Shown here: positions 35,024 to 44,728 of the stretch, piece after piece
Layout: each line of letters starts with the position of its first letter
Position numbering within the stretch: the stretch's first letter is position 1
DNA from: Pseudomonas siliginis
Lineage (GTDB): Bacteria; Pseudomonadota; Gammaproteobacteria; Pseudomonadales; Pseudomonadaceae
Reading direction: 5' to 3'
Assembly (NCBI RefSeq): GCF_019145195.1
Contig: NZ_JAHSTW010000011.1
Location: 62,001 to 126,000 of the forward strand
DNA: 64,000 nt
The notes under the pieces: generated by a model
The model's database searches: none
Told to the model about the DNA's origin: nothing
What the model saw: only the letters and a program-made list of their open reading frames with translations
Program-made: the position numbers and the translations under genes

Positions 35024-35068
35024 AAACAGTCCTTGCCGGCGCGGGCCTCGCAGCCCGCGCACATGGGT

Positions 35069-36364
35069 TTACAGATCGTGGTGCAGATACTTCGCCTGCT
35101 TGGGCAAACGCAGGCTGAACAGGAAGGCCACCGCCATCATCGCCGTAACGTACCAGTAGAAGGCGTTCTCCATGCCCCCAGCCTTGAGGCTCAGGGCCAC
35201 AAACTCTGCCGAACCACCGAAGATCGCATTCGCCACTGCGTAGGCCAGACCGACACCAAGCGCGCGGACTTCCGGCGGGAACATCTCGGCTTTTACCAGA
35301 CCGCTGATCGAGGTGTAGAAACTGACGATCGCCAGCGCCAGGGTGATCAGCACGAAGGCGAGGAACGGGCTGCTGATGCTTTTCAGGCTGAGCAGAATCG
35401 GCACGGTGAACAGCGTGCCAAGCGCGCCGAACCAGAGCATCGAATTACGCCGGCCGATCTTGTCGGCGAGCATGCCGAACAACGGCTGCATGCACATATA
35501 CAGGAACAGCGCGCCGGTCATGATGTAGCTGGCGGTCTTGGCGTGCATCCCGGCGGTGTTCACCAGGTATTTCTGCATGTAGGTGGTGAAGGTGTAGAAA
35601 ATCAGCGAGCCGCCAGCGGTGTAGCCGAGCACGGTGATGAACGCCGCTTTGTGATCGCGGAACAATGCAGTGATGCTGCCGGCGTCTTTGTGTGCGCGGG
35701 TTTCCTCGTTGGTGGTTTCCTTCAGCGAACGACGCAGGAACAGCGAAATCAGCGCCGCCACCGCACCGACCACGAACGGAATCCGCCAGCCGTAGGCACG
35801 CAGGTCTTCTTCAGTGAGGAACTGTTGCAGCACCACCACCAGCGACACCGCCAGCAATTGCCCGCCAATCAGCGTCACGTACTGGAACGAGGCGAAGAAT
35901 CCGCGCTGGCCCTTGAGCGCGACTTCGCTCATATAGGTCGCGGTGGTGCCGTACTCGCCGCCCACCGACAGACCTTGCAGCAAACGCGCGAACAGCAACA
36001 GCACTGGCGCCCAGACGCCGATGTCCTTGTAGGTCGGCAGGCAGGCAATCAGCAGCGAGCCGAAGCACATCATCAGAATCGAGATGAGCATCGAGTTTTT
36101 GCGCCCGTGCTTGTCAGCGACCCGGCCGAAGATCCAGCCACCAATCGGCCGCATCAGGAAGCCGGCAGCGAACACGCCAGCGGTGTTGACCAGTTGCACG
36201 GTGGGGTTATCGGAGGGGAAAAACGCCGGGGCGAAATAGATCGCACAGAAGGCATAGACGTAGAAGTCAAACCATTCGACGAGGTTGCCGGAGGAAGCGC
36301 CGACAATGGCGAAGATGCGCTTGCTGCGCTCTTCGCCGGTGTAGTGGGAGGTGGTGGTTGTCAT
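35069..36364 (-). CDS. pcaT: MHS-type dicarboxylate/beta-ketoadipate transporter
   Basis: 431 residues, close to P. putida PcaT. MHS features are VGASSGNLVEWFDFYVYAFC at the N-terminus, FGRVADKHGRKNSMLISILM, and RLLQGLSVGGEYGTTATYMS. Twelve hydrophobic helices are expected. Its place before pcaBDC supports uptake of beta-ketoadipate rather than alpha-ketoglutarate, the job of the related KgtP. Confidence 0.88.
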   Translation of the reverse strand: MTTTTSHYTGEERSKRIFAIVGASSGNLVEWFDFYVYAFCAIYFAPAFFPSDNPTVQLVNTAGVFAAGFLMRPIGGWIFGRVADKHGRKNSMLISILMMCFGSLLIACLPTYKDIGVWAPVLLLFARLLQGLSVGGEYGTTATYMSEVALKGQRGFFASFQYVTLIGGQLLAVSLVVVLQQFLTEEDLRAYGWRIPFVVGAVAALISLFLRRSLKETTNEETRAHKDAGSITALFRDHKAAFITVLGYTAGGSLIFYTFTTYMQKYLVNTAGMHAKTASYIMTGALFLYMCMQPLFGMLADKIGRRNSMLWFGALGTLFTVPILLSLKSISSPFLAFVLITLALAIVSFYTSISGLVKAEMFPPEVRALGVGLAYAVANAIFGGSAEFVALSLKAGGMENAFYWYVTAMMAVAFLFSLRLPKQAKYLHHDL

Positions 36365-36457
36365 TGTTTTTGCACTCGATAGGGACAGTCAAAGTCTAGA
36401 CACACTTTGCAACAGTCCCGTTCCACATCGGATCATCACCCACGTCTGGATCAGCCA

Positions 36458-36593
36458 TTGTGGCGAGGGGATTTATCCCCGCTCGAGTGCGAAGCACTCG
36501 CAAATCAGATACACGCGGTTCATCTGAATACCGCGCCGACTGGCTTTTGGGGCTGCTTCGCAGCCCAGCGGGGATAAATCCCCTCACCACAGG
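36458..36593. repeat. Inverted repeat of the GGCGAGGGGATTTATCCCC family
   Basis: Arms at 36458-36482 and 36569-36593 (GGGATAAATCCCCTCACCAC) flank inner palindromes GAGTGCGAAGCACTC and GGGCTGCTTCGCAGCCC. It lies between pcaG and pcaT and probably splits the pca cluster into two transcripts. Confidence 0.8.
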
Positions 36594-36626
36594 GACTCTG
36601 TCCTGCAGAGGATTTGGGGTGTTCTC

Positions 36627-37193
36627 TCAATAATCGAAAAACACCGTCTCGGCATCGGTGCCCTGCAGAACCACATTCCACTGGTACACACCCGACGCAT
36701 CGGCCTTGGCCAGCAACGTCTGGCGACGCTCCGCCGGCACACATTCGAGCAACGGGTCAGCCACGTTCGCCGGTTCACCTTCAAAATAAATCCGCGTCAG
36801 CAAGTGCTTGACCAGACCACGGGCAAACACCAGCACCACCAGATGCGGCGCCTGGGTCGAGCCTTTCAACCCCGGCACGGTGCCCGGTTTGATCGTGGTG
36901 AAACGGAAGCGCCCTTCCGCGTCCACCGGTACCCGGCCAAAGCCTTCGAAATTCGGATCGAGCGGTTTGTCCTGCTGATCTTCCGGGTGGTCGTACTTGC
37001 CGGCGGCGTTGGCCTGCCAGACTTCGAGCATGGCGTCGTTGACGACGTCGCCATTGCCATCCACCACCTGGCCGGTGATCGCCACGCGCTCGCCGAGGGT
37101 CAGCTCGTTGGCCAGGGTTTCGCGGTTCAGCCAGGTCAGGCCGATGTGGTAATACGGCCCGACGGTGTGGGACGTGGTCGCATAGAGCGTCAT
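36627..37193 (-). CDS. pcaG: Protocatechuate 3,4-dioxygenase alpha subunit
   Basis: 188 residues from the ATG at 37193, one base after the pcaH stop. The fold is the intradiol dioxygenase barrel: TSHTVGPYYHIGLTWLNRE, LEVWQANAAGKYDHPEDQ and PHLVVLVFARGLVKHLLTRI. The alpha subunit lacks the iron ligands held by PcaH and completes the (alpha-beta)Fe unit. It is translationally coupled to pcaH. Confidence 0.95.
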   Translation of the reverse strand: MTLYATTSHTVGPYYHIGLTWLNRETLANELTLGERVAITGQVVDGNGDVVNDAMLEVWQANAAGKYDHPEDQQDKPLDPNFEGFGRVPVDAEGRFRFTTIKPGTVPGLKGSTQAPHLVVLVFARGLVKHLLTRIYFEGEPANVADPLLECVPAERRQTLLAKADASGVYQWNVVLQGTDAETVFFDY

Positions 37194-37194
37194 C

Positions 37195-37899
37195 TTATTT
37201 CTCCATCGGCGTGGCTTCACGGCCGCGCAGCACGATGTCCCAGCGGTAACCGAGGGCGTAGGACGGAATGGTTTTTTCCAGATCGAAAGCAGCGATCAGG
37301 CGTTCCTTGGCCGAGGTGTCCGGCACGCAGTTGTAGATCGGGTCATACGCCAGCAGCGGGTCGCCGGGGAAGTACATCTGCGTGACCAGTCGCGTAAGAA
37401 TGCTCGGCCCGAACAGGGAAAAGTGGATGTGCGCCGGGCGCCAGGCGTTGTGGTGGTTGCCCCACGGATAGGCGCCGGGCTTGATGGTCTGGAACTGGTA
37501 CCAGCCATCGGCATCGGTGACGGTGCGGCCGGTCCCGGTGAAGTTCGGGTCCAGCGGCGCGTCGTGCAGGTCGCGGGCATGGTTGTAGCGGCCGGCGGCA
37601 TTGGCCTGCCAGATCTCCACCAGAATCCCCGGCACCGGCAGGCCGTCTTCGTCGAGCACACGGCCGTGAATGATGATGCGCTCGCCCAGCGGCTCGCCGT
37701 CGTGCTGCGCGGTCAGGTCATTGTCCTTCTCGGCAACGTGTTCGGCGCCGATGGTCGGCCCGGTGATTTCCGACAGCGAGTGCGGCAGGTACACCAAAGG
37801 CTTGGACGGCGAGCGCAGGTTGGTGGATTGATACGTCGGGTGCAGGTAATCAGGCTGAGTGCCTGCCTGTGGGCGACGGTAACCAGGCTTGTCAGTCAT
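37195..37899 (-). CDS. pcaH: Protocatechuate 3,4-dioxygenase beta subunit (iron-binding)
   Basis: 234 residues. The non-haem Fe(III) ligands are visible: Tyr105 in AAGRYNHARD, Tyr144 in PGAYPWG, and His157 and His159 in RPAHIHFS, offset by three from the P. putida numbering Tyr108/Tyr147/His160/His162. It cleaves protocatechuate between the two hydroxyls to beta-carboxy-cis,cis-muconate. The gene is upstream of pcaG and follows pcaF by 36 bp, so IJFHG appear to be one unit. Confidence 0.97.
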   Translation of the reverse strand: MTDKPGYRRPQAGTQPDYLHPTYQSTNLRSPSKPLVYLPHSLSEITGPTIGAEHVAEKDNDLTAQHDGEPLGERIIIHGRVLDEDGLPVPGILVEIWQANAAGRYNHARDLHDAPLDPNFTGTGRTVTDADGWYQFQTIKPGAYPWGNHHNAWRPAHIHFSLFGPSILTRLVTQMYFPGDPLLAYDPIYNCVPDTSAKERLIAAFDLEKTIPSYALGYRWDIVLRGREATPMEK

Positions 37900-37935
37900 T
37901 TCGCTTTCCTCAGTTCTTGTAAGTGCCGCAGTGCG

Positions 37936-39137
<1,202 letters not shown>

Positions 39138-39141
<4 letters not shown>

Positions 39142-39917
39142 GCTTCTCCCGGTGCCTGACCGTGGGCGGCAGCGGTGCGCGCTTCAAGATCACGCAGCGC
39201 CGTCAGCTCGACTTCGGTCGGCTCAGCGGTGGTTTCAACGGAGTCGGCAAAACGAATCGCCCAACCGGTGGCGGCGACCACTTGCTCGCGGGTCACGCCC
39301 GGATGCAGCGCAGTGACCACAAATTCGTGGGTACCCTCCTCCGGTTCCATGATGCACAGGTCGGTGATGATACCCACCGGCCCGGCGCCCGGCAGGCCCA
39401 AACGTTTACGCGAATCGCCACCTTCGCCGTGACCGACCGAGGTGATGAAGTCGAGCTTGTCGACAAACGAACGCGCCGACTGTTTGAGGATGATCAACAC
39501 GCTTTTCGCCGAACCGGCAATCTCCGGCGCGCCACCGGCACCCGGCAGACGCACTTTCGGCGCGTGGTAGTCGCCGACCACGGTGGTGTTGATGTTGCCG
39601 AAACGATCGACCTGCGCGGCGCCGAGGAAACCGACGTCGATGCGCCCGCCCTGCAGCCAGTAGCGAAAAATCTCACCGGTCGGCACCACGGTGTCGGCGG
39701 TCTCGGCCAGCTCACCGTCACCGATGGACAAAGGCAGTACGCTCGGCTTGGCGCCAATCGGGCCGGATTCGTAGATCAGCACCACGTCCGGCGATGAAGT
39801 CAGGCGCGCGAGGTTGGCGGCTTTCGATGGCAGGCCGATGCCGACGAAGCATACCGAACCGTTCTTCAGGCGCCGGGCCGCCGCGACGGTCATCATTTCA
39901 TTGGTGGTGTAAGTCAT
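39138..39917 (-). CDS. pcaJ: 3-oxoadipate CoA-transferase subunit B
   Basis: 259 residues. The catalytic Glu50 is in the conserved LIYESGPIGAKPSVLP; GRIDVGFLGAAQVDRFGNIN is another family block. With PcaI it transfers CoA from succinyl-CoA to beta-ketoadipate. Its start overlaps the pcaI stop by one base (TAATG) and its stop overlaps the pcaF start. Confidence 0.95.
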
Positions 39918-40774
39918 TACTTGGCCTCCGAAGCAGCGGCCAATTTGGCCTGGAATTCGCTGAAGTCAGCGCAGCCATGGATGTATTCGTTGATCCACGC
40001 GGTAAACGTCTCACGGTCGCGAGCGATCGGGTCCCACGCCTGATAGAAACGATTGTCACGCTCGGTGTAACCGTGGGCGTAGGACGGATGCGCGCCACCC
40101 GGCACATGGCAGACCGCACTCAAGGCCCAGGTCGGCAGTACGCAAGCGTTCATCGGTGCGTTGAGGTCGTCGACGATTTCTTCCACGGTGACGATGCAAC
40201 GCTTGGCGGCCAGCGCGGCTTCTTTCTGCACACCGAGAATGCCCCAGAGCAACACGTTGCCTTTGCGGTCGGCTTTCTGCGCGTGAATCACGGTGACGTC
40301 CGGCCGTACCGATGGCACTGCCGCCAGCACTTCGCCGGTGAACGGACAGGTCACGGTTTTGATCAGCGGATTGACCTTCGGCAGGTCGGAGCCGGCGTAG
40401 GCACGCAGCACCGCGAACGGCAGGCCGGACGCGCCGGCGACGTAGGCGTTGGCGAGGTCGGCGTGGCTGTGTTCTTCAATTTCCAGCGCGTGCGGCCACT
40501 GCTTTTCGACCGCGTCACGCAAACGGTGCAGCGAACCAACACCCGGGTTGCCGCCCCAGGAGAAAATCAGTTTGCGCGCGCAACCGGCGCCGATCAGTTG
40601 GTCGTAGATCAGGTCAGGCGTCATCCGCACCAGCGTCAGATCTTTCTTGCCTTGACGAATGATTTCATGACCCGCTGCCGTAGGGATCAGGTGAGTGAAG
40701 CCTTCGAGGGCGACGGTATCGCCGTCGTTGACGAATTGCTTCACCGCGTCGTGCAGCGAAAGGATCTCAGCCAT
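39917..40774 (-). CDS. pcaI: 3-oxoadipate CoA-transferase subunit A
   Basis: 285 residues from the ATG at 40774, preceded by AGGAGCC; the longer frame adds 23 unlikely residues. CoA-binding elements include VALEGFTHLIPTAAGHEI and FSWGGNPGVGSLHRLRDA. It begins the pcaIJF(HG) operon. A PcaR-type inverted repeat lies about 100-135 bp upstream. Confidence 0.95.
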   Translation of the reverse strand: MAEILSLHDAVKQFVNDGDTVALEGFTHLIPTAAGHEIIRQGKKDLTLVRMTPDLIYDQLIGAGCARKLIFSWGGNPGVGSLHRLRDAVEKQWPHALEIEEHSHADLANAYVAGASGLPFAVLRAYAGSDLPKVNPLIKTVTCPFTGEVLAAVPSVRPDVTVIHAQKADRKGNVLLWGILGVQKEAALAAKRCIVTVEEIVDDLNAPMNACVLPTWALSAVCHVPGGAHPSYAHGYTERDNRFYQAWDPIARDRETFTAWINEYIHGCADFSEFQAKLAAASEAK

Positions 40775-40876
40775 GGAGCGGGCTCCTGTTCTTGTAAGGA
40801 ATCGCCAGTGATAAAAAGGCGCGAGGTTCAGCGCCGGAGTCACTGAAGATTAAGCTCGGGAAATTCGCCAAACAAT

Positions 40877-40910
40877 CCGATAATCGACTGAGTGTTCGTT
40901 TATCGAACAG
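40877..40910 (-). promoter_or_regulatory. PcaR-type operator upstream of pcaI
   Basis: On the minus strand GTTCGATAAACGAAC (40894-40908, almost palindromic) is followed by GTCGATTATCGG (40877-40888). These match the known PcaR word GTTCGATAATCGC. The site is about 105-135 bp before the pcaI start, where an IclR-type activator would bind. Confidence 0.75.
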
Positions 40911-40941
40911 ATTGTTGTTCAGCTAACAATCAGATCAAAAG

Positions 40942-41009
40942 CTTCGCGAGCAGGCTCGCTCCCACCTTGGAATGCATTCCAGAATGTGGGAGCGAGCCTG
41001 CTCGCGAAG
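40942..41009. repeat. Inverted REP pair
   Basis: TTCGCGAGCAGGCTCGCTCC (from 40943) and its inverse (to 41009) lie between pcaK and the pcaI promoter. Confidence 0.85.
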
Positions 41010-41043
41010 GGGCCAGCCTGTTCAATAACGATCTGCGCCCGAC

Positions 41044-42390
41044 TCAGGTCGCATCCGCATGACTGACCATGCCCTTGATCAGCACCGCCGCCGTCGCCAA
41101 CCCCGCCGGAATCACCAGTGCGGTCAGCACTTGCTCGAAATTCCAGCCCAGGCCGAGCAAGGTTGCGCCCATCCACGCGCCAAGAATCGCGCCGAAGCGG
41201 CCGATGCCGAGCATCCACGACACACCGGTCGCGCGGCCTTGAGTCGGGTAGAAGCGTGCTGCCAATGACGGCATCGCCGATTGCGCGCCGTTGACGCACA
41301 TGCCCGCCACCAGTACCAGCGTCGCCAGCAAGGTGATGTTGCCCAGGCTTTGCCCCACGGCGTAGGCAAACACCCCGGCCAGCAGGTAGAAAATGCCGAT
41401 GACCTTGTGCGGATTGAAGCGGTCCATCGCCCAGCCCACCCCGACCGCGCTCAACACGCCGCCAAACTGGAACAACGCACCGATGAACGCGGCCTGTTCC
41501 ATGCTCGCGCCGCTGTCGCGCATTAGCGTCGGCAGCCAACTGGTCAGCAGGTAGACGATCACCAAGCCCATGAAATAGGTCAGCCACAACAGCAGCGTGC
41601 CGGTGCTGTAAGTGCCGGAGAAGATCACCGCAAAGACATTGCGCGCCTTGACGGTCTTCTGTTCCGGCACGCTGAAGCTCGCAGCCTGGGCAACGGTAAC
41701 CGGGTCGATCGGCGCGAGGGTCTTGCGTACTTTGTCGGTGCCACGGTTGCGCACCACCAGGTAGCGCGCCGATTCCGGCAGCCAGAACACCAATACCACG
41801 GCGAGGATCAGCGGCAGGATGCCACCGATCATCAGCAGCGCGTGCCAGCCGAAGGCCGGGATCAGTTTTGCCGAGATGAAACCGCCGCCGGCCATGCCGA
41901 GGTTGAAGCCGCAGAACATGCTGGTCACCAGCAGCGACTTCTTGCGCTCGGGTGTGTATTCCGAAAGCAGCGTCGTCGCGTTGGGCATGCCCGCGCCGAG
42001 ACCGAGGCCGGTGAGGAAGCGCAACACCAGCAGTTGCTCGACGTTGGTGCTGTAGGCCGAGGCCAGGCTGAAGCCGCCGAACAGAATCACCGCGCCGACG
42101 AGTACGACTTTGCGCCCGAAGCGGTCAGCCAGAGGGCCGGAGCCGAGTGCACCGAAGACCATGCCGATCAGCGCGGCACTCATCACCGGGCCGAGGCTCG
42201 CGCGGTCGATGCCCCAGTCTTGCGACAGCGCCGGGGCGATGAAACCCATGGCGGCGGTGTCGAGGCCGTCGAGAAATACGATCAGGAAACACAGGATCAC
42301 CACTCGCCACTGATAGCGCGAGATCGGTTGGGCGTTGATGAAGGTCTGCACATCGAGGCAGTTACCCACAGCGGACTGAGGCTGGTTCAT
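41044..42390 (-). CDS. pcaK: 4-hydroxybenzoate/protocatechuate transporter, MFS (AAHS) family
   Basis: 448 residues from the ATG at 42390, the length of P. putida PcaK; the longer frame adds 36 residues. The AAHS signatures are FLDGLDTAAMGFIAPALSQD in helix 1 and GSGPLADRFGRKVVLVGAV in the first loop, with a second such loop, GVGWAMDRFNPHKVIG. It imports 4-hydroxybenzoate and protocatechuate with protons and helps chemotaxis to them in P. putida. The ribosome binding site is weak (GGAATAAAAATA). Confidence 0.94.
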   Translation of the reverse strand: MNQPQSAVGNCLDVQTFINAQPISRYQWRVVILCFLIVFLDGLDTAAMGFIAPALSQDWGIDRASLGPVMSAALIGMVFGALGSGPLADRFGRKVVLVGAVILFGGFSLASAYSTNVEQLLVLRFLTGLGLGAGMPNATTLLSEYTPERKKSLLVTSMFCGFNLGMAGGGFISAKLIPAFGWHALLMIGGILPLILAVVLVFWLPESARYLVVRNRGTDKVRKTLAPIDPVTVAQAASFSVPEQKTVKARNVFAVIFSGTYSTGTLLLWLTYFMGLVIVYLLTSWLPTLMRDSGASMEQAAFIGALFQFGGVLSAVGVGWAMDRFNPHKVIGIFYLLAGVFAYAVGQSLGNITLLATLVLVAGMCVNGAQSAMPSLAARFYPTQGRATGVSWMLGIGRFGAILGAWMGATLLGLGWNFEQVLTALVIPAGLATAAVLIKGMVSHADAT

Positions 42391-42643
42391 TATTTTTATT
42401 CCACGCAAAAAACGCAGTCGAACGGCGGCCGGCCAAAGGAAGGCACGGTCACAAGAATAGAAGGTTGTAATCAGGCGTTGCGGTGAACCCGGCAACAACG
42501 GGTGGGATACAGACAGTCGGGGAGCGAGCGCATGGTGAGTTGCCTCTTGTCATTATTATGGGGTCGACAGTCCGGCGAGCTCATTCACGTCAGCGCCGGA
42601 TGACGCTGCCGCGACATTAATGATCCGAGGGTTTTAGCGTCAA

Positions 42644-42675
42644 TTCGATAAACGCAACACTGTGCGTTTATCGAA
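42644..42675 (-). promoter_or_regulatory. Perfect inverted repeat, PcaR-type site between pcaR and pcaK
   Basis: TTCGATAAACGCA (42644-42656) and TGCGTTTATCGAA (42663-42675) form a 13-bp perfect inverted repeat with a 6-bp spacer. The half-site equals the PcaR-like word at pcaI. It lies directly after the pcaR stop and about 255 bp before pcaK, where it could control pcaK. Confidence 0.7.
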
Positions 42676-42683
42676 CAGCTTCC

Positions 42684-43526
42684 TCAGGCGAACAACTGCG
42701 CACTGAGGTCGCGACTGGCGCTGAGCAGGCCGGGCAAGAAGCGCTGCTCCAGTTCCGCGCGGCTGACTCGCCCGGCGTGGGTGCTGACATTCAGCGCGGC
42801 GACCACTTGCCCGGAGGCGTCGTACACCGGCACAGCGATCGAGCGCAGGCCCTGTTCCAGTTCCTGATCGACAATGCACCAGCCCTGCTGCCGCACCTGC
42901 TGCAAACATTCGAGCAAAGCGTCGGAGGTATGGATGGTGCGGCTGGTCTTGGCCACCAGTTCGGCGTGGTCGAGGTATTCGCCCAGGGAAGTGTCATCCA
43001 GTGCCGCTAGCAGAATCCGCCCCATCGACGTGCAATACGCCGGCAACCGCCCGCCGACGGAAAGGTCGACCGAGATCAATCGCTGAGTGGTCGCCGAACG
43101 CGCGATATAGAGAATGTCATCGCCCTCCAGCGTCGCCATGTTGCAGGCCTCGTGCAGTTGCTCGCTCATGCGGTCCAGATACGGTTGGGCAGAGACGGCC
43201 AGCGGTGTCGAGGACAGATAGGCGTGGCCGAGGGTCAGCACTTTCGGCAGCAGCGAATAGGTGCGGCCGTCGGTGGTGGCGTAGCCGAGCTTGATCAGCG
43301 TGTGCAGGCAACGGCGCACGGCGGCGCGAGGGATTTCCGTGCGGTGGCTGATCTGCGCGATGGTCAGGTGGCGTTTGCGTTCCTGAAACGCCTGCACCAC
43401 CGCCAGACCACGGGCCAGGGACGTCATGAAATCCGGATCACCGGTCAGCGCCTGAATGCGCTTGGCCGGCGAGGCGACGATGGGCGGCGCCACCGACGTA
43501 AAGGAGTTGCGCATTTGATCGTTCAT
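42684..43526 (-). CDS. pcaR: IclR-family regulator of the pca regulon
   Basis: 280 residues from the ATG at 43526 (AAGGACAAGAA upstream). The HTH is in FQERKRHLTIAQISHRTEIP, then RAAVRRCLHTLIKLGYATTD. The effector domain includes CNMATLEGDDILYIARSATT and the C-terminal block SIAVPVYDASGQVVAALNVS. PcaR activates pca genes in response to beta-ketoadipate and represses its own gene. Operator-like sites are found before pcaR, pcaK and pcaI. Confidence 0.95.
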   Translation of the reverse strand: MNDQMRNSFTSVAPPIVASPAKRIQALTGDPDFMTSLARGLAVVQAFQERKRHLTIAQISHRTEIPRAAVRRCLHTLIKLGYATTDGRTYSLLPKVLTLGHAYLSSTPLAVSAQPYLDRMSEQLHEACNMATLEGDDILYIARSATTQRLISVDLSVGGRLPAYCTSMGRILLAALDDTSLGEYLDHAELVAKTSRTIHTSDALLECLQQVRQQGWCIVDQELEQGLRSIAVPVYDASGQVVAALNVSTHAGRVSRAELEQRFLPGLLSASRDLSAQLFA

Positions 43527-43608
43527 TTCTTGTCCTTGTCCGGCACGCATCGATGCCTAGTCAAACGGCTCACCGCGCGATGCACAAGCACCGGGGCGCC
43601 AACATTGG

Positions 43609-43638
43609 GCGATTATCGAACCGCAGACCGATAATCGC
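43609..43638 (-). promoter_or_regulatory. PcaR autoregulatory site
   Basis: GCGATTATCGAAC (43609-43621, i.e. GTTCGATAATCGC on the minus strand) faces CCGATAATCGC (43628-43638). The first matches the published P. putida PcaR box. It lies 80-110 bp before the pcaR start. Confidence 0.8.
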
Positions 43639-43816
43639 AATCCAGTGCCCCGCCCTCCTCTTCATCTTCGAGGCAGCATTAGCGATTCTGCTCGCAACTT
43701 AGTTGTTCCAGTTAATGGCGCCAAAAACAGAACGCCGGTTCTATAACGCTGTCTTTACACTTAACTAGCGGCAAAAGTTGCCAGCAACAAAACCATCACA
43801 CATTCAGAACCGTTTT

Positions 43817-44157
43817 TAACTTGGCAAAGATAGTCATTCCCGAATCGGCCGCTATAATGCACCCTAGTCGCGCCGCTTTAATCAAAAGCCCGCGACTTGC
43901 TGAAACGAGGTCCTTCGTCTCAGCTCCGGCCAGCGCCCGGCGCCCATCACACATGCAACGCCAGCGCTCGCTGAAACAGGAAACTGATGCTGCGTCAGTT
44001 TTTATCTGGTGCCGTAGCCGCCTGTAACACGGAAGTCTTGATCGCCTCTGCAATGTCTCCGCGCCTGATCGGGCTGTGGATGACTGGTGGGGGCGCGCAA
44101 TTGACTCGTTGCAGTGTGTTTCACCGGATATTCAATTCAACTCATACAGGTAGCACC
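43817..44157 (+). other. Long non-coding leader with promoter-like box and hairpin
   Basis: A TATAAT element at 43853-43858 is followed by a hairpin (GCTGAAACGA ... TCGTCTCAGC, about 43897-43922). No -35 box is well placed. About 300 bp later a small gene starts at 44158. The stretch may be an untranslated leader or hold a small RNA; an in-frame ATG at 43987 would extend the small protein, but that part shows no protein-like pattern. Confidence 0.35.
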
Positions 44158-44358
44158 GTGACAAAAGACGAACTGCGCGCGGAACTAGAGCGCCAGGAAC
44201 AACGTTACAAGGAAGTTTACGGCGGGGAAGTCACCACCTACGCCGCTCAGCCGGAACCGGAACGCAAGGCATGGCGCAAGCGCCCTACTGTCCAGGATCA
44301 GGTGTTCAAGCAGGAAATCGAAAAGATCGAAAAGGAACTCAAAGCCGAAGAGCCATGA
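44158..44358 (+). CDS. Small highly charged protein, unknown function
   Basis: 66 residues from a GTG at 44158 with AGG seven bases upstream. The sequence is charged and probably helical: TKDELRAELERQEQRYKEVY at the start and QEIEKIEKELKAEEP at the end, separated by a Pro-rich linker. An ATG at 43987 would give 123 residues, but the added part is not protein-like. It lies between pcaR and the phosphate transporter. The family was not recognised. Confidence 0.6.
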   Translation: MTKDELRAELERQEQRYKEVYGGEVTTYAAQPEPERKAWRKRPTVQDQVFKQEIEKIEKELKAEEP

Positions 44359-44728
44359 GCCACGGCGGTTGAGCATTCGAAAGTCGACGTCCGCCTGAGC
44401 CACAGCGCGGTGGAAGACGACACCTCGCGCGCCCGTTAACCGCGGGCAGCGGCTGCATCGCTGTTTTGCGTCTTATGAACGAGCGTCCCACAGGTTTCAG
44501 AGATATTTCAGACAAGCGTTTGAGCCTTTGCGATGTCTGAAAAAACGGCTCGAAAATATAGTTTATTCAATAAAATCAATTAGTTGAAAAACCCTGCGTG
44601 CTGCTTGGTTTTCACGCCCTGCAACAAATTAAATCGAAGAAGGGTGTGACCAGTGAGCAGACGGGGCATCGATTTCCTGTCTTTTCTGGCATAATCGCGC
44701 CCCCTTACGACCGGGTCAGAAAACCTTC
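44359..44728. other. Gene-free, AT-rich stretch before the phosphate transporter
   Basis: It contains TTTCAGACA (44506-44514) and its inverse TGTCTGAAA (44534-44542), which can form a hairpin, then an AT-rich tract (about 44543-44640). GGCATAATCGC at about 44688-44698 looks like a -10 region for the gene at 44729. No protein or RNA gene was recognised. Confidence 0.5.

Noticed and set aside
35069..36364. Alpha-ketoglutarate permease KgtP as the name for the MHS transporter
   Set aside because: The MHS family fits both, but the place directly before pcaBDC and the length favour PcaT.
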